Below, in pieces: positions 37,829-47,900 of a stretch of 64,000 nt of DNA. Origin of the DNA: Balaenoptera acutorostrata (lineage: Eukaryota; Chordata; Mammalia; Artiodactyla; Balaenopteridae); contig NC_080081.1 of assembly GCF_949987535.1 (NCBI RefSeq), positions 52,276,153-52,340,152 of the forward strand, read 5' to 3'. The stretch's first letter is position 1, and every line of letters starts with the position of its first letter. The notes under the pieces were generated by a model. It searched no databases and was not told the origin of the DNA. It worked only from the letters and a program-made list of their open reading frames with translations. Made by a program: the position numbers and the translations under genes.

Positions 37829-38722
37829 ATGAGAAGACAGAAAAACACACAGCAGATGAAGGAGCAGGGTCAAAACACACCAGACCTAACAAATGAAGGG
37901 GAAATAGGCAGTCTACCTGAAAAGGAATACAGAATAATGATAGTAAGGATGATCCAAAATCTTGGAAATAGAATAGATGAAATGCAAGAAACATTTAACA
38001 AGGACATAGAAGAACTAAAGAGGAACCAAGCAATGATGAAAAACACAATAAATGAAATTAAAAATACACTAGATGGGATCAATAGCAGAATAACTGAGGC
38101 AGAAGAACGGATAAGTGACCTGGAAGATAAAATGGTGGAAATAACTACTGCAGGGCAGAATAAAGAAAAAAGAATGAAAAGAACTGAGGACAGTCTCAGG
38201 GACCTCTGGGACAACATTAAACGTACCAACATTCGAATGATAGGGGTCCCAGAAGAGGAAGAGAAAAAGAAAGGGACTGAGAAAATATTTGAAGGGATTA
38301 TAGTTGAAAACGTCCCTAATATGGGAAAGGAAATAGTTAATCAAGTCCTGGAAGCACAGAGAGTCCCATATAGGACAAATCCAAGAAGAAACACGCCAAG
38401 ACACATATTAATCAAACTATCCAAAATTAAATATAAAGAAAACATATTAAAAGCAGCAAGGAAAAAACAACAAATAACACACAAGGGAATCCCCATAAGG
38501 TTAACAGCTGATCTTTCATCAGAAACTCTGCAAGCCAGAAGGGAGTGGCAGGATATACTTAAAGTGATGAAGGAAAAAAACCTACAACCAAGATTACTCT
38601 ACCCAGCAAGTATCTCATTCAGATTTGATGGAGAAATTAAAACTTTTACAGACAAGCAAAAGCTGAGAGAGCTCAACACCACCAAACCAGCTTTACAACA
38701 AATGCTAAAGGAACTTCTCTAG
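37829..38722 (+). CDS. L1 ORF1 protein (RNA-binding retrotransposition chaperone), intact in L1-A
   Basis: ORF1p coats L1 RNA as a trimer and acts as a nucleic-acid chaperone in the cytoplasmic L1 ribonucleoprotein. The frame is 297 codons without stops and starts ATGAGAAGACAG, the usual position 58 bases before ORF2. In order there are: a basic and polar N-terminus (1-30), a long heptad-rich coiled coil (about 35-130, 'INEIKNTLDGINSRITEAEE' region), an RRM-like domain (about 131-215, with NIRMIGVPE at 134-142 and RHILIKLS at 191-198), and a basic C-terminal domain (about 225-285, with LQARREW at 234-240 and YPASISFRF at 258-266). It is shorter than human ORF1p (338) mainly in the N-terminal part. 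The C-terminus QQMLKELL is also readable in L1-B. It is intact beside a dead ORF2, so it is either fairly young or open by chance. Whether it is expressed cannot be seen. Confidence 0.93.
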   Translation: MRRQKNTQQMKEQGQNTPDLTNEGEIGSLPEKEYRIMIVRMIQNLGNRIDEMQETFNKDIEELKRNQAMMKNTINEIKNTLDGINSRITEAEERISDLEDKMVEITTAGQNKEKRMKRTEDSLRDLWDNIKRTNIRMIGVPEEEEKKKGTEKIFEGIIVENVPNMGKEIVNQVLEAQRVPYRTNPRRNTPRHILIKLSKIKYKENILKAARKKQQITHKGIPIRLTADLSSETLQARREWQDILKVMKEKNLQPRLLYPASISFRFDGEIKTFTDKQKLRELNTTKPALQQMLKELL

Positions 38723-38780
38723 GCAAGAAACACAAGAGAAGGAAAACACCTACAATAACAAACCCAAAACATTTAAGAAA

Positions 38781-41700
38781 ATGGGAATACGAACATACAT
38801 ATCAATAATTACCTTAAATGTAAATGGATTACATGCTCCCACCAAAAGACACAGACTGGCTGAATGGATACAAAAACAAGACCCATATATATGCTGTGTA
38901 CAAGAGACCCACTTCAGACCTAGAGACACATACAGACTGAAAGTGAGGGGATGGAAGAAGATATTCCATGCAAATGGAAATCAACAGAAAGCTGGAGTAG
39001 CAATTCTCATATCAGAAAAAATAGACTTTAAAATAAAGACTATAAAAAGAGACAAATAAGGACACTGTATAATGATCAAGGGATCGATCCAAGAGGAAGG
39101 TATAACAATTGTAAATATCTATGCACCCAACATAGGAGCACCTCAATACATAAGGAAAATACTAACAGCTATAAAAGGGGAAATCAACAGCAACACAATC
39201 ATAGTAGGGGACTTTAACACCCCACTTTCACCAATGGACAGATCATCCAAAATGAAAATAAATAAGGAAACACAAGCTTTAAATGATACATTAAACAAGA
39301 TGGACTTAATTGATATTTAAAGGACATTCCACCCAAAAACAACAGAATACACATTTTTCTCAAGTGCTCATGGAACATTCTCCAGGATAGATCATATCTT
39401 GGGTCACAAATCAAGCCTTGGTAAATTTTAGAAAATTGAAATCGTATCAAGTATCTTTTCCGACCACAACGATATGAGACTAGATATCAATTACAGGAAA
39501 AGATCTGTAAAAAATACAAACACATGGAGGCTACACAATACACTACTTAATAACGAAATGATCACTGAAGAAATCAAAGGGGAAATCAAAAAATACCTGG
39601 AAACAAATGACAATGGAAACACGACGACCCAAAACCTATGGGATGCAGTGAAAGCAGTGCTAAGAGGTAAGTTTATAGCAATACAAGCCTACCTCAAGAA
39701 AAAGGAAACATCTCGAATACACAACCTAACCTTGCACTTAAAGCAATTAGAGAAAGAAGAACAAAAATACCCCAAAGCTAGCAGAAGGAAAGAAATCATA
39801 AAGATCAGATTAGAAATAAATGAAAAAGAAATGAAGGAAACAATAGCAAAAATCAATGAAACTAAAAGCTGCTTCTTCAAGAAGATAAACAAAAATGATA
39901 AACCATTAGTCAGACTCATCAAGAAAAAAAGGGAGAAGACTCAAATCAACAGAATTAGAAATCAAAAAGGAGAAGTAACCACTGACACTGCAGAAATACA
40001 AACGATCATGAAAGATTACTAAAAGCAACTCTATGCCATTAAAATGGATAACCTGGAAGAAATGGACAGATTCTTAGAAATGCACAACCTGCCGAGACTG
40101 AACCAGGAAGAAATAGAAAATATGAACAGAGCAATCACAAGCACTGAAATTGAAACTGTGATTAAAAATCTTCCAACAAACAAAACCCCAGCACCAGATG
40201 GCTTCACAGGCGAATTCTATCAAACATTTAGAGAAGAGCTAACGCCTATCCTTCTCAAACTCGTCCAAAATATTGCAGAGGGGGAAACACTCCCCAACTC
40301 ATTCTATGAGGCCACCATCACCCTGATACCAAAACCAGACAAAGATGTCACAAAGAAAGAAAACTACAGGCCAATATCACTGAGGAACATAGATGCAAAA
40401 ATCCTCAACAAAATACTAGCAAACAGATTCCAACAGCACATTAAAAGGATCATACACCATGATCAAGTAGAGTTTATTCCAGGAATGCAAGGATTCTTCA
40501 ATATACACAAATCAATCAACGTGATACATCATATTAACAAATTGAAGGAGAAAAAACATATGATCATCTCAATAGATGCAGAGAAAGCTTTCGACAAAAT
40601 TCAACACCCATTTATGATAAAAACCCTGCAGAAAGTAGGCATAGAGGGAACTTTCCTCAACATAATAAAGGCCATATATGACAAACCCACAGCCAACATC
40701 ATCCTCAATGGTGAAAAACTGAAACCATTTCAACTAAGATCGGGAACAAGACAAGGTTGCCCACTCTCACCACTATTATTCAACATAGTTTTGGAAGTTT
40801 TAACCACAGCAATCAGAGAAGAAAAAGAACTAAAAGGAATCCAAATTGGAAAAGAAGAAGTAAAGCTGTCACTGTTTTCAGATGACATGATACTATACAT
40901 AGAGAATCCTAAAGATGCTACCAGAAAACTACTAGAGCTAATCAATGAATTTGGTAAAGTAGCAGGATACAAAATTAATGCACAGAAATCTCTTGCATTC
41001 CTATACACTAATGATGAAAAATCTGAAAGTGAAATTAAGGAAACACTCCCGTTTACCATTGCAACAAAAAGAATAAAATATCTAGCAATACACCTACCTA
41101 AGGAGACAAAAGACCTGTATGCAGAAAATTATAAGACACTGATGAAAGAAATTAAAGATGATACAAATAGATGGAGAGATATACCATGTTCTTGGATTGG
41201 AAGAATCAACATTGTGAAAATGACTCTACTACCCAAAGCAATCTTCAGATTCAATGCAATCCCTATTAAACTACCACTGGCATTTTTCACTGAAGTAGAA
41301 CAAAGAATTTCACAATTTGTATGGAAACACAAAAGACCCCGAATAGCCAAAGCAATCTTGATAACGAAAAATGGAGCTGGAGGAATCAGGCTTCCTGACT
41401 TCAGACTATATTACAAAGATACAGTAATCAAGACAGTTTGGTACTGGCACAAAAACAGAAATATAGATCAATGGAACAGGATAGAAAGCCCAGAGATAAA
41501 CCCACACACATATGGTCACCTTATCTTTGATAAAGGAGGCAAGCATATACAGTGGAGAAAAGAGAGCCTCTTCAATAAGTGGTGCTGGGAAAATTGGACA
41601 GGTACATGTAAAAGTATGAAATTAGAACACTTCCTGACACCATACACGAAAATTAAATCAAAATGGATTAAAGACCTAAGTGTAAGGCCAGACACTATCA

Positions 41701-42632
41701 AACTCTTAGAGGAAAACATAGGAAGAACACTCTATGACACTCTATGACATAAATCACAGCAGGATCCTTTTTGACCCAACTCCTAGAAAAATGGAAATAA
41801 AAACACAAATAAACAAATGGGACCTAATGAAACTTAAAAGCTTTTACACAGCAAAGGAAACCATAAACAAGACGAAAAGACAACCCTCAGAATGGGAGAA
41901 AATATTTGCAAATGAAGCACGTGACAAAGGATTAATCTCCAAGATTTACAAGCAGCTCATGCAGCTCAATAACAAAAAAACAAACAACCCAATCCAAAAA
42001 TGGGCAGAAGACCTAAATAGACATTTCTCCAAAGAAGATATACAGATTGCCAACAGACACATGAAAGAATGCTCAACATCATTAATCATTAGAGAAATGC
42101 AAATCAGAACTACAATGAGGTATCATCTCACACCGGTCAGAATGGCCATCATCAAAAAATCTAGAAACAATAAATACTGGAGAGGGTGTGGAGAAAAGAG
42201 AACACTCTTGCACTGTTGGTGGGAATGTAAATTGATACAGCCACTATGGAGAACAGTATGGAGGTTCCTTAAAAAACTAAAAATAGAACTACCATACAAC
42301 CCAGCAATCCCACTATGGGGCATATACCCTGAGAAAACCATAATTCAAAAAGGCACATACAAAAAAAAAAAAAAGGCACATACACCCCAATGTTCATTGC
42401 AGCTCTATTTACAATAGCCAGGACATGGAAGCAACCTAAGTGTCCATCGTCGGATGAATGGATAAAGAAGATGTGGCACATATATACAATGGACTATTAC
42501 TCAGCCATAAAAAGAAATGAAATGGAGGTATTTGTAATGAGGTGGATGGAGTTAGAGTCTGTCATACAGAGTGAAGTAAGTCAGAAAGAGAAAAACAAAT
42601 ACCGTATGCTAACACATATATATGGAATCTAA
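38781..42632 (+). pseudogene. L1 ORF2 (endonuclease/reverse transcriptase), disrupted in L1-A
   Basis: ORF2p nicks genomic DNA and reverse transcribes L1 RNA at the nick. The start is ATGGGAATACGAACATAC at 38781. An AP-type endonuclease domain comes first (TLNVNG, QETH, GDFNTPLSPMDR, SAHGTFSRID, FSDH motifs). The reverse transcriptase follows (about 40.1-41.1 kb; [28 protein letters not shown]), with the catalytic motif as FSDD at 40875-40886 instead of FADD. Then comes the C-terminal region ending HIYGI. In-frame stops lie at 39057-39059, 39318-39320, 39429-39431 and 40020-40022; at the first three, L1-B still has Glu, Tyr and Lys. A 10-bp tandem duplication (41728-41747) shifts the frame, and a 23-bp insertion (about 42352-42374) shifts it back, net 33 bases. 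No full-length product is possible. The 567-codon stretch 40044-41747 is the largest open piece. Confidence 0.95.
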
Positions 42633-43002
42633 GGAAAAAAAAAAAAAAAGGGTCATGAAGAACCTAGTGGCAAGATGGGAATAAAGACACAGACCTACTA
42701 GAGAATGGACTTGAGTATATGGGGATGGGGAGGGGTGAGATGTGACAGGGTGAGAGAGTGGTATGGACATATATACACTACCAAATGTAAAATAGATAGC
42801 TAGTGGGAAGCAGCCACATAGCACAGGGAGATCAGCTCAGTGCTTTGTGACCACCTAGAGGGGTGGGATAGGGAGGGTGGGAGGGAGGGAGATGCAAGAG
42901 GGAAGAGATATGCGAACATATGTATATGTATAACTGATTCACTTTGTTATAAAGCAGAAACTAACAAACCATTGTAAAGCAATTATACTCCAATAAAGAT
43001 GG
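42633..43002 (+). other. L1-A 3'UTR with poly-A signal
   Basis: It starts after the ORF2 end. It includes an A16 run (42634-42649), G-rich text 'gggtgggatagggagggtgg' near 42861, and the end 'attatactccaataaagatg' with AATAAA at 42992-42997. A G-rich tract is a general L1 3'UTR trait. The same 3' end is seen in L1-B, so the two belong to related subfamilies. Confidence 0.85.

Positions 43003-43057
<55 letters not shown>
43003..43057. repeat. (TA)n tail of L1-A
   Basis: About 27 TA units directly after 'aataaagatggt', where a poly-A tail is expected. Confidence 0.95.
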
Positions 43058-43058
<1 letters not shown>

Positions 43059-43330
43059 TACATTATATTCTTCCATTTATATGAAACATCCAGAACTGAC
43101 AAATCTATATAAACAGAAAGTACATGAGTAGATGCCTATGAGCTGGCCTTAGGGTAGAACAGGAAGTAACTGCTAAGGGGAACTGTGTTTCCTTTGGTTG
43201 ACGAAAATATTCTAAAATTAGATAGTGTTGATGGTTTCAGAGCTTCGTGAACATATTTAAAAATATTGACTTGAACACTTTAACTGGGTTAACTGTATTT
43301 TATATAAATTATTTAAAAGTGTTAAGAAAA
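43058..43330 (+). mobile_element. Old L1 (L1M type), right part (3'UTR)
   Basis: The sequence resumes the host L1: 'cttccatttatatgaaacat' (43071-43090), 'agatgcctatgagctggcct', 'gttgatggtttcagagcttc', 'acactttaactgggttaact' is the expected 3'UTR that follows the text at 35.9 kb. It is the evidence that L1-A is nested. Confidence 0.8.
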
Positions 43331-44798
43331 GATAAGAATATTTGGAAGCATGTTGGAAGAAGTAACAGTGATTGTGTGATAACATAAAAAGTATTTAAAA
43401 TCAAATATGGTGAAGGATTGGGAAGGGACAGATTAGATTAGATAGAAAGATGATGAATAGATGGCAGGTAGATGATGGATAGGTAGATAGATAGACAGAT
43501 AGATAATCTAAACTGAGTTAACAAAATATCCATAGGTAGAATATTAATGTAACTTCAAAGAATACTGGGAAAAAACCTACACGTTTGAGGACAAAAGCCT
43601 AAGATTGAGCTGTATGCTTCGTTATGTAAACATAATGAAGCTACTGGCTGTTTTCTCATCATGCAAAATTAATGAAAGTTTTAGTCCTTGTACTGAGGAT
43701 TTGCTCTAGTTAAGGAACAGGGCTTCATGAATGGAATCTCCCAAATACATGGAACCCAGTAAATCTCCTTCTCTTGGTTCATAGACTATTAGAAGTATAT
43801 AAAATACTTATTCATATTTAAGTTGGATGGTAGTCTAAAAGATGAAATTATCGGGAAGATTATGAAAAAATGAGCTAAATCTAAAGTTGTATTCATAAAT
43901 AACAAATATGAAAAGTCTATTGTGGGTAATTTTCTTATTTTATAAAATATCATTGAAACTGTTTTTAAAAATCTATTCAGTCTTGGGTACACTTCATATC
44001 TTTCTGAGTCTATCAACATTTTATTCACATAATAAAATAAGTGGTAAAAATACTCTTTTCATGTGTTTGAAAAGATATATATTTTCATATATTCTACTAG
44101 TTTGGGGATGTTACTTTGTTTGCCTATAACAATAAATGCATCCGCTAAATACTGAATACTCATGCTTTGTATTTCTCAAATAATCTAAAAGAGAGTTGTT
44201 TCTAAGATCAATGTAGAACCTGTCTCCTACCTAATTTTTATATCTCTTCTTTTAGATCACTTTCCAAATCATATTTTCACGATATCAAAACACAAAAAGA
44301 AAATGGACTTATAGCTAACACATGAATTTTTTCAGATGATTATAAGAAAATAAATGTGATAAACTTTCATGTTCTATGATATGAATAACAAATATGATGC
44401 TGTAAATGTATTCTCTCTATGATTATGTAAAAGGAGAGATAAGAGTCAGATACATTTCAAAGGAAATCACACTATAGTTATAAGAAAAGTTGATTTGGTA
44501 TTGGTATCTGGAACATATATTTAAGACAAGATACAGTTAAAAGTATTGGGTAGAAAAAAAAGGTATTATTGTTTTTTATAATTCTCTTTTTTAAACACAC
44601 TCAGTCACTCTATGTCTTTTATTTCTAAATTATTTCTATATCAATATTTCTAAATTAATATTGCAGTAACCATTGAGAAATTAAGGTAGGCAGTGTCATT
44701 GTCATTTTAGTCATTCTTTACCCTTGGATTTTAACATAGCTGGCAAAGTAGCTTTGCCATAATTAGTTCATTATTTTAAGGTAATATATATTCATTGT
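43331..44798. other. AT-rich intergenic sequence with a degenerate GATA repeat
   Basis: A degenerate GATA/GATG microsatellite lies at about 43434-43507. The rest is unassigned. Frames at 43789-44129 are short and on opposite strands. Confidence 0.5.
43434..43507. repeat. Degenerate (GATA)n microsatellite
   Basis: Interrupted TAGA/GATA units such as 'aggtagatagatagacagat'. Confidence 0.85.
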
Positions 44799-44816
44799 AA
44801 AGATTGGATCCTTTTT

Positions 44817-44855
<39 letters not shown>

Positions 44856-44863
44856 TTGGATCC
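44799..44863. mobile_element. Isolated poly-A insertion with target-site duplication
   Basis: The 13-bp sequence AAAGATTGGATCC occurs at 44799-44811 and 44851-44863. Between the copies there is only TTTTTTTATA followed by about 30 A. This looks like an L1-driven insertion so 5'-truncated that only the tail remains. Confidence 0.7.
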
Positions 44864-44885
44864 TGAATTACATTGCAAAGATTGC

Positions 44886-45245
44886 AGAAAACAAATATAG
44901 GGGCTTCCCTGGTGGCGCAGTGGTTGAGAATCTGCCTGCTAATGCAGGGGACACGGGTTCGAGCCCTGGTCTGGGAGGATCCCACATGCCGCGGAGCGGC
45001 TGGGCCCGTGAGCCACGGCTGCTGAGCCTGCGCGTCTGGAGCCTGTGCCCCGCAGCGGGAGGGGCCGCGATAGTGAGAGGCCCGCGCACCGCGATGAAGA
45101 GCGGTCCCCGCACCGCAATGAAGAGTGGCCCCCGCTTGCCGCAACTGGAGAAAGCCCTCGCACGAACCGAGGACCCAACACAGCCAAAAATAAATAAATA
45201 AATAAATAAAGTAGGGGGAAAAAAAAAAAAAAGAAAACAAATATA
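44886..45245 (+). mobile_element. Young CHR-type SINE with target-site duplication
   Basis: The element (44900-45231) has the A box TGGCGCAGTGG (44913-44923), the B box GGTTCGAGCCC (44956-44966), the body with a 24-bp internal tandem duplication (45085-45108 and 45109-45132), the end 'gaggacccaacacagccaaa', an AAAT repeat, then 'gtaggggg' and 14 A. 'agaaaacaaatata' flanks it at 44886-44899 and 45232-45245. Its CpGs are well preserved, so it is young. The frames of 80-154 codons across it are shadows. Confidence 0.95.
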
Positions 45246-47289
45246 AATAGAATTTAAAAATAAAAATAAATCATCCCACCTAGATTTAGCCAGTGGTAAC
45301 ATTTTGCTTTATTTCCTTTTGGCATATTTACCATGCAATCTTTCTTCATTTATTTTCCAAAACATTTAGAATACATGTATATGTCTGAATTTTAGAAGAT
45401 ACTTTTATTACCTAATTTTCGAATTGATTTCATCTAAAATCAGTTAGAAGTTTTTTGAGCCATATCTTCAGCTTTTCCATACTCTTTCAAATTTTTCCAG
45501 TGGTAAGAAATATAAATTTATATATTTGATTCTGCTCCAACTCTCCTTTGTGCCACTTGCCTAGAATGATAGTTTATTTGTAATTTACTTTAACCTTTAA
45601 AATAATGTTTTAAAGATATCTGTGAATTAAAAACTATTATTATGAAAAAACGATGGTACACAAGAAAGAAATAAACATATTGGCACAAGGCAACCACACT
45701 GAGGAAAGCACATCTGACTGTTTGGTCATAACAAAAGATGGCTGAACCTGTATTTATGGACTGAAAAGAAAGAGTGACATCTCAATAGGTCTGAATTTAT
45801 ATTTCTATTAAATCAGAAATTATTTCATAAGCATAATAGAACTTTAGCCAATAAATGAGACTGAGCGTCTACTTGATTGGACTCTTTAATTTTGTAGACA
45901 GCAAGCCCATAAAAAATCATATTTTGAGTAATTAGAATTTTTTTAGATTAAATGCTCTGCAGAGTGACAATAGAATGATTTTGCTTAGTGACTGGCAACA
46001 GAAGTGGACAACTGATTCCTGATTTCAAATTGGTGACTTAATCCCACAGAAAAAACATAAATCTTTTCAAGTAACTTCAGAACGATATACTCTCTTATTG
46101 TACATCTGTAATGGGGTATATTACAAGGAAAAAACTACAAAGAAATAAAGTTTGTCAATAGTCTGTTACTATTAATATATTAATTATAATTTAAAAATAC
46201 TTCATGAATGATGGGTGACACATTAAGTAAAATCTTTAATATTATTAATAATTACAAATTTTGGTTTATGTGAAAGGACTACAAATAATAAATCCAATGA
46301 TTTAAGCACACCCAATTTAATTTTAAATTATTTGATCTATCTCTCCATCTATCTATCTGTCTATGAATTTATATATTTGTACACATTTTTTCTAAACATT
46401 TTTTATTTACAAATCTTGAAAGTAAAAATATCTCAGTAGCAATAAATAGATGTAGCTTCCAGATCTTCATTCATAATATAATTTTCCACTAAAAATTCCA
46501 AGGTTTTGAGGATAAATGGTTTAGATAAGTTCTGTGTCATGAACGTACCAAGTAAGCCTTAGGACCACGTTATACCAGAAAACAAAGAAGAACTCAGAGA
46601 CTGAAAGAGTTTTCAAGGAACACAGAGGTGAGCTTTGTGGTACTCACAACAGACACATTTGTATTCAATGATTCTCATTAATTATAAAATATTAAATATA
46701 AATCAATGAGTCCTTAATGATGCTCAAAAATTGATAAAAGAGACTCATTTACACCATTTGAAGTATCTATGACATCACATCTTTATTCAGAAAATCGGTA
46801 ATTAAAAGGAAATAAGTAAGCATTTACGCTGCTTCCTTAGGGGAGATTGTATTGCTTGATTTAAAAGGGTTGTTTGCTAATAAATATAAAAAGAGTGATT
46901 GGATTAGAAAATTATGATTATAAAACCCCCCAAAACATAGCTGCTGAAAAGTGATTCATATTGTTTCAATATGTCTTTCAGAGATTATTTTCTAAGTACA
47001 AAAATGTACCTTTAAAGTGGAGAAAACTTGAGCCATGATCATAACAAAATGATCAAACTTTAGGATCATGAACATTGAGATTCTGACTTTATGCAATGTT
47101 TGAGAGGTTGCAAAATTAATTGTATTGTAACATCTCTGTGGTATTCCCACCAAAAAATATTTACCTGAATTTAATAAAATAATTTGATTTAAGTCCCTGT
47201 TTATAGGAATACAGGGAATAAAGGAAGAAATCAATTGAACCAGGAAGAGTAATAAAAAATATCCAGGTTGTGAATGTATAACCATGCAC
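45246..47289. other. AT-rich intergenic sequence, mostly unassigned
   Basis: The stretch 45265-45400 has a faint resemblance to an antisense old L1 3' end ('ccagtggtaacattttgctt'). A short TCTA/TCTG tract is at about 46337-46364. No gene is seen. Confidence 0.4.
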
Positions 47290-47900
47290 CAGTGACAGTT
47301 CTCATATATTGCTGTTTAGAATAGGTATTTTTATGTGCTTTACAAAATAGTTTGGTTTTACCTAGTAAATTTAAACATGCACATACCCTACACCTAACAT
47401 TTTTACTCTAAGTATATACCCTAGAGAAATTCCCATATCTATGCACCAAGTGATGTGCAGCAGATTATTCATAGCATTTTTCATAATAACCCCAAGCTGG
47501 GTATGACCCAATGACCATCAATTACAGAATAGAAAATATAAATGTGTTGTCACCAAAACAAACAGTATTAATTACACAGGCATAAATGTTAATACAAATA
47601 CTTGTATTCACATCAATATATCTCGAAAACATGACTTTAAGTAGAGGATAAAAGTCACAAAAATATATAAGCATAACTAAACCATATTATCTCTAAGTGC
47701 ACACATGAGAGATAAATGTATGAAGTAAAGGGAATAATTATCACAAATGTAATAGAAGAGGTTTTCTATAAACAAGGGACAGAGGGAAAGAGGTGTGAGC
47801 AATGAGGTTTCTAAGGTTTTGGCAAATTTTATTTTTTATCTTAGGTGGCTAGTACATGGGTCTGTTTTATCATTATTATTTAAATTGCACACATATAGTG
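47290..47900 (+). mobile_element. Old L1 3' end (L1M type)
   Basis: Sense-strand end of ORF2 and 3'UTR in decayed form: 'catgcacataccctacacct' (47377-47396), 'ctaagtatataccctagaga' (47407-47426), 'cagattattcatagcatttt' (47461-47480), 'ggtggctagtacatgggtct' (47844-47863), then 'tttaaattgcacacatatag'. There is no open frame. Confidence 0.65.

Larger units (their letters stand above)
35944..43057 (+). mobile_element. Nearly full-length L1 retrotransposon (L1-A)
   Basis: An autonomous LINE-1 layout in order: 5'UTR (35944-37828), intact ORF1 (37829-38722), a 58-base spacer, disrupted ORF2 (38781-42632), 3'UTR with AATAAA (42992-42997) and a TA-repeat tail instead of poly-A. It is about 7.06 kb without the tail. 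It sits inside an older L1: the old 3'UTR stops at 'gccagtcaaaaatataatac' and resumes after the tail with 'actacattatattcttccat'. The target-site duplication cannot be defined because of the TA tract. The ORF2 lesions make it incapable of autonomous movement. Confidence 0.96.
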
